Positions 34,708-46,954 of a DNA stretch of 64,000 bases are shown here, piece by piece. The first letter of the stretch is position 1, and every line of letters starts with the position of its first letter. The notes under the pieces were generated by a model. That model had not been told where the DNA came from. It saw only the letters and a list, made by a program, of their open reading frames with translations, and did not search any database. Source of the DNA: Hymenoscyphus infarciens (lineage: Eukaryota > Ascomycota > Leotiomycetes > Helotiales > Helotiaceae); assembly GCA_001414345.1 (NCBI GenBank), contig LLCB01000265.1, forward strand, positions 16,293 through 80,292, given 5' to 3'. A program made the translations under genes and the position numbers.

Positions 34708-35569
34708 CAATTGACACCCAAGTTAGTTGTATGGAAAACTTGAAGAGGGTTAGATGGAGATTGAGATTCGAGGAAAGAGCGCCGGGCTTTTATGCTTTTT
34801 GGAAGCGAACGATTCGTCATATGTTGCTGTATTATTAATCCTTTTAACAAGCCAAACCAATAACATACCCAGCATATTTTCTTTAGTGAACGGAGTCCTA
34901 GACAAGCGGCAACTTTACGCATCTGTTTTTTGGTTCATTATTTTCTCGGAAGTCTTTCCCAACAAGCCCGATAACAAGAACACCGGCAATACACCGCCAA
35001 TAAACACGGGAATACTCCAATTTAGAAAATTGGAGAACATAATTACAATATGAAGGGATCTATCTCGTTGAATTGAGCAAGAGCCCATTTTGGTAGAGAA
35101 GGAAAGCAAAAAGAGGATTCTACTAACCCTCCGGCAATAAAAGTTACTCCTTGAATAAGCGAGAATCGGTGAATGCGAAAGGCGGGGTAATGGTAAACTG
35201 TGGATCTTTCAATATTTAAAGTGAATCATATAACCTTCTACTGGCCCGGGGTAGGTAAGAGATTCCGTTGTTGCTCTCGGAATATCCACTTCACCAAATA
35301 ATTCAGGAACTAGATCTCGTCAATCTGCGAAACCTTCTCAAATGTTAGTAGTGAATGTTTTTGTCCCAGGAGATTTGGGCAAGTAACGCATAATGGTGCT
35401 GGGAGCAATGGCCACTCTTACCCAAACCCGAAAGTTTTCCCTCAGCACTTGAAGTTGGAAAAAGGACTAATCAACGGTTTCTTAAGCTTGAGGGAAAAGA
35501 AAATGTGTTAAAACAACCCGCGATCCTCGCAATATAACCCTAAGCGCACCAAAAATTAAATATATGAAT
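34708..35569. other. Upstream region of gene B
   Basis: Normal composition. Open frames at 34754-35053 plus and 34915-35109 minus overlap each other antisense and lack domains. Presumed promoter and leader of gene B; no specific element recognised. Confidence 0.4.
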
Positions 35570-35703
35570 TTTTTTTTACAGAATCCGTATTCTAGACATA
35601 TAATCAAATCATCTTAATATAGGGACCTTTTGGCTCTAATTCTCCTCCACCATTTCCCTTTTCAACCTAGGCTTTAACATTCTTAATAGACAGATTAGTA
35701 CTA

Positions 35704-36162
35704 GCGATTAAGTCTAAGCTATTTACTCTTTTTATACTAAAACTCACTAATAACACTTAAGAATATAAAACCAAAGAAGAGGAAAGATTCTAATTATCTT
35801 TTATAGAATCTATTAAACTTAAAATTCTCTTTCTTTTTATCTATTCTGATATAGCCAGATATAATAGTTTATAAAATAAGTTATCTATAAAGTAGAGTAT
35901 TTCTATAAGAGTAGCATTTTATACTAAAAAAGGCTAAAATCTAGTCTTAAAATCTAAACTTTTATAAAATCACAAGAATTACTATAAAAGATTAAGCTTA
36001 TAACATAATACACCTATATAGAAAGGTTAAAAAAATAGTTAGCTTTAAGTATATAAGAGGAATAAAAAATTTAATTATTCCTTATAAAGTTATAGGTTAT
36101 CGTAAACTAGGTAAAACGTCGATTTTTAGTAGAGTTCGCGTAAATAGCTTAGACATAATCGC
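35704..36162. mobile_element. TIR element (MITE), 459 bp, RIP-mutated
   Basis: The left end GCGATTAAGTCTAAGC and the right end GCTTAGACATAATCGC are inverted repeats extending over about 23 bp with one mismatch (TCTAAGCTATTTAC core). The interior lacks CA/TG and has no frame. The target duplication is not clear. It occupies the left half of the AT-rich patch between gene B and RidA. Confidence 0.6.
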
Positions 36163-36440
36163 ACCAACTGTACTATGCCAGAAATCGCTTACATAGTTGC
36201 ACTAGGCCAACGACTACTAATCGGTCTCGAAAAGTACTCAAGATCAGTAGTTGCCGTGTTTCTATCGGGATTCCGGATAGGATCTGGGTAAGCTGGTGGC
36301 GGAGGGAGCATGTTAACACCATTTTTGTTATGTCTTCCTCCTGGTTGCATGGATGCTGGGACAGCTGTCTATTAGAGTCTACAAATAGAATATTAGTATT
36401 ATTTGGATAGAAGTTTTCGATATAAGGAAAGTACGTACCC
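36163..36440 (-). pseudogene. Possible gene fragment with proline-rich C terminus
   Basis: A normal-composition island between two AT-rich stretches. On the minus strand an open frame reads MQPGGRHNKNGV, then LPPPPAYPDPIRNPDRN, preceded by an intron-like GTACGTAC...TTTGTAG (about 36435-36379). Too short to identify; it may be a stranded 3' exon of a gene cut off by transposon insertion. Confidence 0.2.
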
Positions 36441-37338
36441 CCACAGTTGCATCACTTCCCTAGAGGATGCTTTCGGCACGTCGCTTCGCTCTCGCGATTA
36501 CCGAACTTCAATAGCACCTCTACTTTATTTAAACTTCAAAACCGGAGAAGGGTTAAGAAGAAAATCCCCGAAGGGCGGTGCTATTAGAGCCAGACCTGCC
36601 TTCTAAATTTACCCGAAACCCCGATTTTCTCTTCACGCTAAGCCCTGGTGCTCTCCAAAGAACCAGAAAGGAAGTTGGTCGCGTGTCTCCCCTTGAGACC
36701 TCGGTGGTCGTCCGTTTAGGTACAGCGATATTAATAACTAGTGTCTGAAACCTACTTTTTTCTAGGAACACTAGAAAGTGCTCGACACTAGATTTCAGCG
36801 CGCTCTTCTATTATATTCTTATAATAACACTTTTAAATTATATACTCTTTAGAAGGCTTAATGATTATACTATATATAGTCTAACTTTTGAAGGAATTAG
36901 CTTTAAAGTCTAGAGTTTTAAAGTAGTAATATAGAGCGTAAAAGATGGAATTTATAAGACTCTTAGCCGCGAAGCTACTAAGAAAACGCTAAGACTACTC
37001 TGTCTTTTAGTCGCAAAATCAACTTTTATACTCTTTTTAGAATTACTTTAAAAGTATACTACTAGATATAATGATAAATAGATATATTTACTTAAAATAC
37101 TATATTCTATCTAGATCTATAAGAAATAATTCTTAAGAGATATAGTTATAAAGATATATAAGTGTTTCTAAACTAATTATATAATTACTATATAACTTTT
37201 CTCTTTTTCTAAGCTTATAAGACATCTCTACTTCTAGAACTAATAAAAGGTATATAAATTTATTAGGAAACTGCTATAATTTATCTAGTTATTAGATCAC
37301 AACTCGCGACCCATCCTATACCAAACCCTTCGAAATTC
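36441..37338. other. AT-rich patch downstream of RidA
   Basis: A GC-normal segment to about 36780, then RIP-like AT-rich sequence to about 37310. No repeat termini or coding remnant could be defined. The open frame at 36403-36606 has no recognisable features. Confidence 0.35.
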
Positions 37339-38116
37339 TTATAGCTTCGCTGGAACTTTCGCAACAAGAGCAGTACACTCCATCTCAATCGGTGATCCCC
37401 TGGGTAGTTCCTTTACAACAACACATCTATTTCATGTCAGTATCGCGTACCATTTGCTCCCTTCGTTTTTTGGAAAATGAAAAGAAGACCAGAGATACTC
37501 ACGTTCTGGAAGGTTTTATGTCCCCCCAATAACTCTTGTAGACCTCATTCATTCTATCGAATTTTGACATGTCGGTGAGATAGATGTTTACCTTGACGAC
37601 GAGGTCGATGCTTGAGCCGGCTGCTTTTAGGACTTCGGTGAAGTTTTTGATGCATTGGTGCTAGATTTATTTGTCAGGAAGAGAGACAATTGAGTAATCG
37701 AGGGGATTTGGGTTAGTAGAGTCATGTTTCTTTGCTTAGATGGACGGGTGGTGGAAGGATGATGAAGTGAGCAAAAGGCTTTCTTCTGGGGCCACCCCTC
37801 GCTCAATTATATCAAGTCCTCTAGGACAATCACGATCATTCTCAAAAAACGTCTAGAAGAACCGGGGATTTGGTTTTCCAATTCTTCTAAACCTCTTATA
37901 TAATACTCCCGATTGTCCTTGGAACAATGAATTGCGGATGGGTCTAGTTCTCGCACATACAGTTTTAGCTTCGATATCTCCCTCGATCATTTTCCCAGTC
38001 GCATTAGCCGGGAGGGCACCAGAGCAGAATACAAAACCACCAGCTACTATGGCTTGATTGTAGATTCCCACTCTTGGCGGTGGGGCTGCTGTGGTGTTGA
38101 TTGCGAGCTTCGACAT
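37339..38116 (-). CDS. RidA/YjgF/YER057c family enamine/imine deaminase
   Basis: A small deaminase that hydrolyses reactive enamine/imine intermediates released by PLP enzymes, usually mitochondrial or cytosolic and trimeric. Three exons: 38116-37961 (MSKLAINTTAAPPPRVGIYNQ ... GDIEAKT), 37660-37503 (HQCIKNFTEVLKAAGSSIDL ... WGDIKPSRT) and 37426-37339 (CVVVKELPRGSPIEMECTAL ...). Phases agree, and the 133-aa product matches the usual family length. Hallmarks present are FCSGALP, the AAGSS segment, YLTDM, and KPSR(T)C with Arg for substrate carboxylate, plus the IEMECTAL strand. Intron 1 is 300 bp, unusually long here, because it contains a palindromic repeat. Intact despite transposon-rich flanks. 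Confidence 0.9.
37815..37925. repeat. Palindromic repeat inside RidA intron 1
   Basis: Ends AGGACAATC and GATTGTCCT are inverted, with inner arms TAGAAGAA and TTCTTCTA. About 110 bp align with the intron of the SUMO-like gene (52388-52500) in the same strand orientation, sharing TTCTTCTAAACCT and GTCCT...GAACAAT. A hairpin MITE is likely. Confidence 0.5.
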
Positions 38117-38923
38117 GATGACGATTTTGAGTTCTGGTTGAGGATATTTCGGAGGACCTTTTGTACGATGTTTTAAATCCAATTGCTCTTTTTTGTTTAC
38201 AAAGAAGCAAGTTATGTTTTGATGTTGGTTTAAGTCACCCATAAGTGGAAGTTTTCCGCCAAGGGTGGGAGATCTCCGACATCGGTGAACCATATCTTTG
38301 GGAAGTATATGAGAGTGGGGATGACTGGAAACAGGAACTCTTTTAGTTGTCCTCGTCTACAAGTAATTTGATCCGTTTGATTATTGGGCTGTTAAGTCAT
38401 GTAAAGGTGTTTGGAAGGGGGCTCGTTTAAAGCTGTATTTTTCTTGGTCTTCTAACTTCTATTTTTCTCCCTCCTAGTTCGGGAAGCCGAGAGATAAGTT
38501 TAGAAGGCCTCAGCTGAGAGTCCAGTATGACTAGATTGTTATTGCTTCTTTGCATCAAGAGACAGCAAAGTCTCACTACGAATCATTTAGGTGCTTAGTA
38601 GATCCTCTTACAGTAAGTTAAGACCCCGTCAAAAGTTTGTTCAGACAACACTTGTTTCAGAACGTGTAAATATGACTTTTATCAGTAAAACCCAAAAAGA
38701 AGAGCAGAATGGCTGTTGCTGCTGGGTTAGTAAAGTGTTTATTGAGGATGGGCCCGATTCAGATGCAATTAAAGCGTGCACTAAAGAAAAATCAACTTAG
38801 CCGTACTGAATGTTTCACTCCTTGTGATTTTACCTGTGTCTCTTAATTAAGCCCCAAGTCAACTGCTGACCACGGTTTAAAACAAGGCTACAGGAAAACA
38901 AAACAAATTCCGAAGAGGTAGAA

Positions 38924-39763
38924 ATGAGGGTGGCAGACATTCTAAGGATCGACGCTCCTCAAACCATTCCAACAACAACTGAGGCCTACCAAAGACTACT
39001 GGCAAAGTCTTTATACATCATCTCTCTCATCAATGGCACCGCCAATGGTCTGGTAAAAGCTGCAGCTGAACGATCTCGCGTTAATGTCATCTTCAAAGTC
39101 ACAACTGATAAAGCCGTGGAGAAATTTCGTCGGCTTGTAGCACTAAAGGTTTTCATGCGGGATGTTGACGGCACCAAATTGAACCCAACACCGCTTATAG
39201 ATGCGGTTTGGCATGAAGTTCTTCTCGATACCAAAGCCTACTCGATCATTAAAAAGTCCTTGGGTTGTGAACTACACCATCGCCCTGAAGGAGCAAGCGA
39301 TGGTGAGAAGGACGCGCGCCTGATCCTGTTGACAACGATGGATGCCCTTTACACCAAGTTTTTTGGAGATGCCTCTTGGTACTGATGATATCCGCCTGAT
39401 CCTATCACCTACTCGCGTTACCTACAACAAGGCGCTCGCCAGCAAGTGCCTTCTGTCAATCTAAACTCCCGGTTTGCAAGACTAATAAATTCTACAGGAT
39501 ATCTTCTCCATTTTAAAAAAACATCAAACATAGTCATCACTGTTAAGCTGAGCAGTGCCGATGGGGAACCATACAGCTGCGTCATTTATGCTACCAATTA
39601 TTTCATTACTGAAGTTGCTAAGACGCTTTACGAGGTGGTGGAATATGGAGCTTTCGGAATGATAGTTCAGGGCAAGAGGATTGAAGAGGGTCGTTCCGCA
39701 GAAGATTATGGACTCAAAGATGGTCACACTGTTTATGTTCATCGTATGTTAGGTGGATGTTGA
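38924..39763 (+). CDS. WHxxLLDT-domain/ubiquitin-like protein, copy 1
   Basis: The first of four tandem paralogs. The N-terminal part (38924-39385) contains KFRRLVALKVFMRD, PTPLIDAVWHEVLLDTKAYS (W-H at about 39208), HHRPEGA and LLTTMDALYTKFFGD. The C-terminal part (to 39763) is ubiquitin-like: IVITVKLSSADGEPYSCVIY, MIVQGKRIEEGRSAEDYGLK and the tail HRMLGGC. Both halves are in the same frame but are separated by two adjacent TGA codons (39383, 39386). An intron from GTACTG at 39379 is likely by analogy with copies 3 and 4, yet no acceptor gives a clean phase without a stop, so the copy may be damaged. The core recalls bacterial/plant GRDP-like WHxFILDT proteins; function unknown. Confidence 0.55.
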
Positions 39764-40549
39764 GTTTTCAAGAAACTTGCTTCCAGCGTTTTTGTTTTCC
39801 CAGCCGGATTAGCACTCCTATCCTTCCTAAAGGTTCTCATCTGTCCCTTTCCTTACTTTTAAAGCTATCCTTCCTTATCATATCCCCCCTTTTAAGCGCT
39901 CCTAGCCTATTATATCCTGTCTCTAGCCTTTAATATACCTATCTCTTCTAATCCTATACTTTTAATACACCTATCTCTTCTAATCCTATATAAGGCTAAT
40001 CTCCTTTCTATACCTAGTAGAGAGGATAGGAAGGTTTATATATTATTCTATAGTATTTTAGTAGAAGTAGTCTAATAAGAACTATTAAAAGATTAGTCTT
40101 ATTTAGTATCTAAAAAGTAGAGGTTTTACTATAGTAAATAAAGTACCTAGCTAAGTATTAATTAGAGCTATTTACGCTAATAGAGATAAGCTCTTATATT
40201 TAAAGCCTTAATAAGTTTCTAAATAATATATTAGTACTATTAATAATATTAATTATACTCTTAGATAGCTACGCTATATATAAATTATATAAAACCCCTA
40301 TTTTATACTATCTCTCTTATTATTTATTATTCTAATTATTACTAATATAATACACCTCTTCTTTATAAGATATACTACTTATAAGCTCTTCTAAGAGACT
40401 CTTTTAAAAACTCTAGTATTAGACCTCTTTAAATTAATTAATAATAATACCTCTAATATATAGAACCTTACTACTACTATATCTAGAGAGACTTCTATAC
40501 TTCTAGGTAAGAACTCTTCTTCTAGATAAGCGATTGAATTAGTAATAAC

Positions 40550-41345
40550 AGCTTATAATAATATAGCTTTTAATCTAGTAGTAGTAAGAATACTATAAGA
40601 GTATAAGATAAAGGTTAGTATATTTTAGTATATAAAATATAACTTTTATTACTATAAAAATTCTAAGAAGAATACGTAGTACTAGAATAGCTAAGGCGAA
40701 GAAGTAATCTATATAACTAAGAGTTAGCTTAAATTATACTTAAACTTCTAAACTTAATACTTACTAATTTTAGAGCTTAACTCTAATAGTAGAGACTACT
40801 ATAGACGTTACTTTTAGATATACTACTAGTACTCTAAGGTCTAATATATTACTACTAATTCTAATAATAAAGTAGCGTATTTAAAGAATAAGTATAGTAT
40901 TATAAAGAATAGTAGAAAAGAGCTTCTATAATGACTAAGTAAGAAGAAGGCTATAGATAATATTAAGAAGATATTATTATAAGAAGAGAAGAAGAGAGTA
41001 TTAAATCTAGTAATAGTCCTTCGATTTAATATTATAAAATAAGCTCTAATTATATAGATTATTATATACTAATTATTAATATCTCTTACTATTAATAGCT
41101 TCTTTATCGAATTTCTTAAGATAGTATATCTTACTATTACTACGATTATCTCTAAGGCTTTAAGTATAGTAAGAGGTTAGATAATAGAGGTATTTAAGCT
41201 CTAGAAAGCGTATATAAAGAATAATCTATATTAAGTAATTAGTAAGATATACTTCTCTTTTAATCTATAGACCTTACCTAACTACCTAGCTCTAATAGAA
41301 GTAGTAACGTACTATATCGACGAGAGTAGTAAGAACTAGTTAGTA
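40550..41345 (+). pseudogene. hAT transposase remnant
   Basis: Read in plus frame with RIP-derived TAG/TAA ignored, segments such as FFIEFLKIV, AYIKNNL, VISKIYFSFNL and VVTYYIDESSKN fit the hAT transposase core (the region with the conserved SFDLWTS and HFIDE in intact proteins). An upstream part around 40.6-40.85 kb may be the BED finger. Heavily mutated; not expressible. Confidence 0.65.
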
Positions 41346-42075
41346 AATAATAATGTTTCTTAACTATATATATATAAACCTATCTCTTATTTTAATATTA
41401 TTTTCTTAGTATCTACTATTCTAATTTAATTACTCTTTAGATATTTAAATAGCTTTTATTATATACTACTTAATTATCTAAAGAAGTATTAAATTAATAG
41501 TATTATTAAATTATTATTAAATGCCTAGTATAGTACTTTTTAAGATATTAGAGTATATATAGGCCTTGAATAAGTTACTATTATTAACTTAGTAGTTAGT
41601 AAAATATCTTAACTTAGTTAGAACTTTTATATTATTTTCTTAATAACTATTATACTTCTCTAGTGAATTTTTATATTTCTAAATACTATTAAATTAGAGC
41701 TTTTTAGAAATATAAAAACCTTTTAATTTAGTTATTAGTCTATTAAGAAAATAATATTAGAGTCTAGCTAGGATTTTAGCGTTTTATAAACTCCTTAGTA
41801 TCTAAAACTAATATATTATAGTTAATACTTTTAAATACTTATTATAATATAATAACTTTAAGACGCTTATATAAGAGAGAATTAGACAAAAGTAGTTATA
41901 TAGGTTATTAAGGAATATAGTTTAAGAGTCTATTTAGCTCGTATATATCTAGGATATATACTACTAAAAAACATAAGATAATCTAAATATATATATACTA
42001 ATTCTATATATATACTAGTGTTTAGTATATATATTTAAAAGTGATATAAATCCCTCGTTTAACCTCGTATATCTT

Positions 42076-42775
42076 TGTAATAGCACGAAATATATATAAC
42101 TATAGAAGAGGTATATAGGAGTGCGTTTAGTAGAATAACGTATATAGATACTAGGCTCTAATATAGAAGAAAAGGAAAAACTATCTCTCTCTAACTCTAG
42201 GAGTAGGCTACTATATATAAGAGGTTTAGATAGTATAAAAAGGGCCCGAAACCGACTAACGTTATACGTTAGCTAATATTGTAACGGCATGCCGTTCTGT
42301 ATAGCCGATATTACGTAGCATATGCCGTATATATTAGCTTTCAGTAGTTGTTGTTTTACATTGTCTAATTTAGGAAGGTTACGTACGTCCGGACTTTCGG
42401 ACGTACTTCGTAGGGTTCGGGCTTTTGTATTAGCCGACGTATGTCGTTGTTCGGTTTCGTACCCCTTTTGTATCGTCCGAAACCTCTTATATATAGCAGC
42501 CTACTCCTAGAGTCAGAAAAGGCCAGTTTAGCCTTTTCTTCCGTATTAGAGCCTAGTATTTACATACGTCATTCAGTCTCGAACGCACTCCCATATGCCT
42601 CTTCTCCTATAGTGTGTATTTCGTGCTATTATAAATATAAAAGCTTAAACCTACGTAACCTTTCTAAAATAGATAATATAAGATAATAGTAGCTAAAATA
42701 ACAACTATAGCTAAAATCTTATATATAGCAGGTACTGCTAGCTATCTAGGATAGCCTAGGTAATAGGCTATTATA
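42076..42775 (-). mobile_element. Solo LTR inside the MITE, itself interrupted
   Basis: Begins TGTAATAGCACG and ends GGCTATTATA. A perfect 5-bp duplication ATCTT lies at 42071-42075 and 42776-42780. Removing the nested LTR and its duplication leaves about 341 bp, the size of the LTRs at 14073 and 17251. Strand follows the gypsy orientation (purine tract beside this end in full elements). Confidence 0.85.
42280..42633 (+). mobile_element. Inverted solo LTR, largely un-RIPped, 354 bp
   Basis: Begins TGTAACGGCATGCCGTTCTG and ends CGTGCTATTATA, opposite in orientation to the LTR it interrupts. A perfect 5-bp duplication AATAT lies at 42275-42279 and 42634-42638. The copy keeps CA/TG and GC-rich sequence, unlike its host, so it inserted later or escaped RIP. 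Its end carries a 14-bp palindrome AACGGCATGCCGTT, and inside is a GTACGTCCG/CGGACGTAC hairpin. Confidence 0.9.
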
Positions 42776-44299
42776 ATCTTAGTATAAATATAAATAAGAT
42801 ATATACTACTAAAAAAAGATTTAGATCTCTAAAGATATAAACCTTTAAAAGTTCGTATATATCTCTTTCTATCTACTAGTTTCATAGTACTACTAACTTA
42901 AAATATATAAATATATACTAATATATATACTATAAGCTAAACGATTACTTAATATATTAAGAAATAATTAATAATATATACTAACTTATACGAGATTACT
43001 ATTAAGAATATCTTATTAAATATCTATATATATATTTAAATAATTTATATAAGCTAAATAAGCTCTAAGATATAAAGCTATAATATACTAAATAATTCTT
43101 CTCTTATCTTACTAAAAAGTAACCTAAAGGTTATTAATTACGCTATCTTAGTTATATACTTAATCTTACTACTAAAGCCTTTCTCTATAGTAAAGATATT
43201 AATACCTTTAAAGCCTAGAAAAGATAAGAGGAACCTATTACTAATTCTAACTTATAGAAAGAGCTAGAGATATAGTAGAAGCGCGGTCTTATTAAGAGAC
43301 TCTATAACGTAGTTAAATATATTATAAGATCTCTTTAAAGGTGCTAGTAATTTAAGAGTATATATTTAGATAATAAGAACTTTTTTAAAAAGTATTTTAA
43401 TTACTTATAAATAGTAGAAGATAATACTACTAGATAGAACTCTCTCTATTTAATAATTAATTATACTATTAAAATTAAAGAGTATATTAACTACTTTTAC
43501 TTTAATAATAAGAATACTATTTATAATAGTACTTATAAGATAAATACTACTTAGAAGAACCTTGTCGAGCTTTCTCTTAATATTCTTACTATAGAGAATT
43601 AGAATAATCTTAAAGAAGTATAATTAATTCTTTAACTTTTCTTTAAGTATATAAAGTAAGCTAAGGCTACTAAAGCTAAAGCCGGTTATAGTATAGCCTT
43701 AGAATATATAATTACTTTAAATACGCTTATTAAATATATACGTATAATATAAGATAACTTTAACATTTATATAAATAGCGATTTATTAATACTTTAACTT
43801 TAATTCCTTTATTAGTACGCTATTAACTACTAGACTAAGATTAATAAGTATTTCCTTAAAATTAACTAAACGCTTCTCTATTATACTTTTATTATAACTA
43901 ATCTAAAACGTAAATTTAAATACTTTAAGTATATATAGTAAGAGAGTAAAATAAGATTATAGAAGAATATAAACTACTCTAATTTATAGATAGACTAGGC
44001 TTATATATATATAGATTAATTATAAGCGGAATACTCGAGTATATCTTATCTAAAAGATAATAAAACTAGTACTAAAAGAGCTTATATACTAGATATCTTT
44101 AATATTAATTCTAATATAACTCTTTTTAATTATAATAATAGCGATTCTATTAAGGCTTAGATAAAAGCTAGAGTATTTAATCTTAATATTAAAGAGACTT
44201 TACTACTCTTTTAGTTATATAAGAGTAAGAGTAAGAATATATATTAGTTAGTATAAATAGGATTAAATATAGCCTTAATTCTTATAATAAGTAGTAATT

Positions 44300-44664
44300 T
44301 ATAATAGTACGAAATATATATAACTATAGAAGAGGTATATAAGAGTGTGTTTAATAGAATGACGTATATAGATACTAGGTACTAATATAGAAGAAAAGGC
44401 TAAACTAGCCTTTTCTAACTCTAGGAGAGTAGGCTACTATATATAAGAGGTTCGGATAATATAAAAGAGGTACGAAACTAAACAACGATATACGTTAGCT
44501 AATATAAAAGCTTAAACTCTACGAAGTACGTCTAAAAGTCTAGACAGACGTATAGACGTACGTAATCTTCTTAAATTAGATAATATAAAACAATAATAGC
44601 CGAAACCTTATATATACGGCATATACTATGTAATCTCGGCTATATAGGACAGTATGCCGTTATA
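44300..44664 (-). mobile_element. Solo LTR in hAT element, 365 bp
   Basis: Begins TATAATAGTACG and ends GTATGCCGTTATA. A perfect 5-bp duplication TAATT lies at 44295-44299 and 44665-44669. Same family as the LTRs at 14073, 17251, 42076 and 42280. RIP-mutated. Confidence 0.85.
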
Positions 44665-45197
44665 TAATTATAAGAGAGTATTCTCTTAAGTAAAACAACT
44701 TATTATAAGGTAACGATTTAAATTAAAAGTTAATATAATTAAGGCTACTTAATACTTATAAGCTTAGATAATTATAGATTAAAAGGCTATTAGAAAGTAG
44801 AAAGAGAAGGACTTAGAAGAGAAGTAGTAGAATAAGAAGAATTAGACTATCTTTAATTATCTAGAATAAGACTAATATTTAAGTATAATATTATATGTTT
44901 TATTAGTTTTAATAGTTTTATTATTTTTAATATTTCTAGAATTAGTCTATAATATACTCTACTCTTCCCTGCCTAGCTACTCCTATCCTATACTACTTAC
45001 TCTCCTCTCTCTTCCTAGCCTCTCTTTTTAACCTTCTTAGCTACTCTAATCCTTCTTTTATAATTCTCCTTCCTCTCCTATTATATCTTATAAGTAAAGT
45101 TATCCTATCCTATTATATCCTAAAGAGAGAGGGTATCCTTCCTTATCCTAATACCTAGGATCGCTTAGACAGGGAAATCTAAAACGCTGCTTACTTC

Positions 45198-46581
45198 CAG
45201 GAAGTAGCTGTTTGAGGCAAGGTACGGTACCTATTTGCTGCGCTTGATTTCTGTAGGAGGTCTCAAAATAATACATGCGATGGATTGCGCGCATAAATTC
45301 AGCGTTTTAGTAGCTTGTTGAGCTCGCTATCTTCAGTTGGGGGAAAGAATTGAAATTGAAGTCAAACCCATTTTCTCATTGCCAGCTGCACCAGGAGTAC
45401 CAGAATTCATGTCCGCCCACGAGCTTAGAACATAAGAGAATGAACTACTACAATGAGTCTTCGGCAAACTCAAATGTTCGAGTTGATTCCTGTGAATTAA
45501 TTGTCTCAAACCTTGGTTGTTGTTCTATGTTCCTTAGGAGAGTAGAATACATGTAAGTGGCTGCTCTTTCCTGAGTCCGATTCGCTAGCCCCGGTTACTT
45601 TATTCGTCATTTATGGACTTAATCAATGATTTACTATTTCGGAGGCTTGATAAGGTTCATCTATCAGTTTTCTATACTTAACCATCAATCATACCACTTT
45701 AGAATACTTATATGGGGACTTAGTTGGTAAATAGTAGTTACTTTGGTTTAGGTGACAGTATATTCAGACAATATTAGTCAATTCCAAAGTGAGTAAATAA
45801 AGCATACTAGCTCACGAAACCGCGCAACTGCCCCTGACCCTGAGGCGATAATACGTGGAAATGAAGACTTAGTTTATAAACCGGATTCTGTAGGTAGTTC
45901 TGGTATGCGAGATGGCATTACCGCTCGCGTAATTTCCATAAGGATGCTGAGCTTGTTATGTTTCAACCGAAGTGAGAGTCAAACTAATATGGGAACAACT
46001 TACAGTTGTGCAGCGCTTTCTTATTTCCATGCATTTTTGCCCAACTACAAAGGATTGAGGATCTTATGGGTTGGACTATGCATCCAAACCTAGCTTTTGT
46101 GTAGCTAGTGCAAGTTTCTATTTTCAGTCTACCAGGCGATGGAAGAGACTTAGCCATTGCTCCCTGTTACCCAATCATTGTCTAAAATAATTCAGGAGAA
46201 TTAAAAGCATTTTTCTAGAAGGTTTAGAATACTTAGAACCCCTCTTTCTTAAGTGTCCCAGGCCTTCTCGCATAATAATACTGAAGAGCAATGACCAAAC
46301 TCCTTGCCTTTCTAAAGGGGTCTTCGTAAAGCATTATCGTTTCTCTTTCTGGGATAAGCAGGAACTATTAGCTCAAAGGGACATGATTCGAGATTGTTCC
46401 TTCTATATTTTTCGAGGGAAAGACGAACTACGCTTCAGATACTACTTAAACCTCCCCTTTTCCCGTCAAATTTCCTTCTCTAAAACCATCCGAAGAATCC
46501 GCGCAAGCCCCTCACACCACACATAGAATCATTTCTGAAGAATTTTACACACACAAATTCCTTAGAAGAGTGTTGATCAAC
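45198..46581. other. Spacer between copies 1 and 2 of the UBL family
   Basis: Sequence displaced by the hAT insertion: 3' flank of copy 1 followed by the presumed promoter of copy 2. Short open frames (45350-45556, 45905-46093) have no recognisable content. A TCTAGAAGGTTTAGAATAC block near 46218 resembles one arm of the palindromic intron repeats. Confidence 0.4.
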
Positions 46582-46954
46582 ATGCCAAAACGCAAGAGGT
46601 CGAGCTCAACCTTGAGCTTGAGCTCGAGTACCTCGAGTCTCCAACTTTCAGACATACCCGAGTCCAAACTTGTTACGACTGTCCATCCAGCCTTCGCCAA
46701 ACTCATGCATGACTCTCCAGATGGTAGCCAATTTCTTTTCGGACAACGCTTCTATGATGCCATGCGTCAGGAATTTTTTGATAGACGCTTCGGACTGCAG
46801 TACCAAGTCACCTCGTCTCTTGCCATGGAAGAGTTACGGCGTCTCATTGCTCTCAAAGTCTACTCGAAGGACGAAGAAGCAAAATTCATTAGTCCTACAC
46901 CACTCATGAATGAGATGGTATACAATTTGAGTCAACGAGAAAAACGTATCATAG

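Larger units (their letters stand above)
41926..43065. mobile_element. Harbinger-like MITE family C, copy 2, split by LTRs
   Basis: Ends GAGTCTATTTAGCTC (41926) and AAGCTAAATAAGCTC (43065), each flanked by TAA. After subtracting the nested LTR insertion (42076-42780 including one target copy) about 435 bp remain and match the copy at 18606-19034. It is inserted into the hAT element. Confidence 0.75.
39784..45189 (+). mobile_element. hAT DNA transposon, 5.4 kb, RIP-mutated and nested
   Basis: Terminal repeats CAGCGTTTTTG at 39784 and CAAAACGCTG-like AAAACGCTG ending at 45189, with subterminal TTTCCC/GGGAAA. An 8-bp target duplication is present: CTTGCTTC (39776-39783) and CTTACTTC (45190-45197), differing by one transition. 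The plus-strand remnant at about 41024-41341 reads as a hAT transposase despite many stops. Inserted elements (a MITE with two solo LTRs, and another solo LTR) account for about 1.5 kb. Insertion is 20 bp after the stop of paralog copy 1. Ends match the short element at 46955-47523. Confidence 0.85.
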
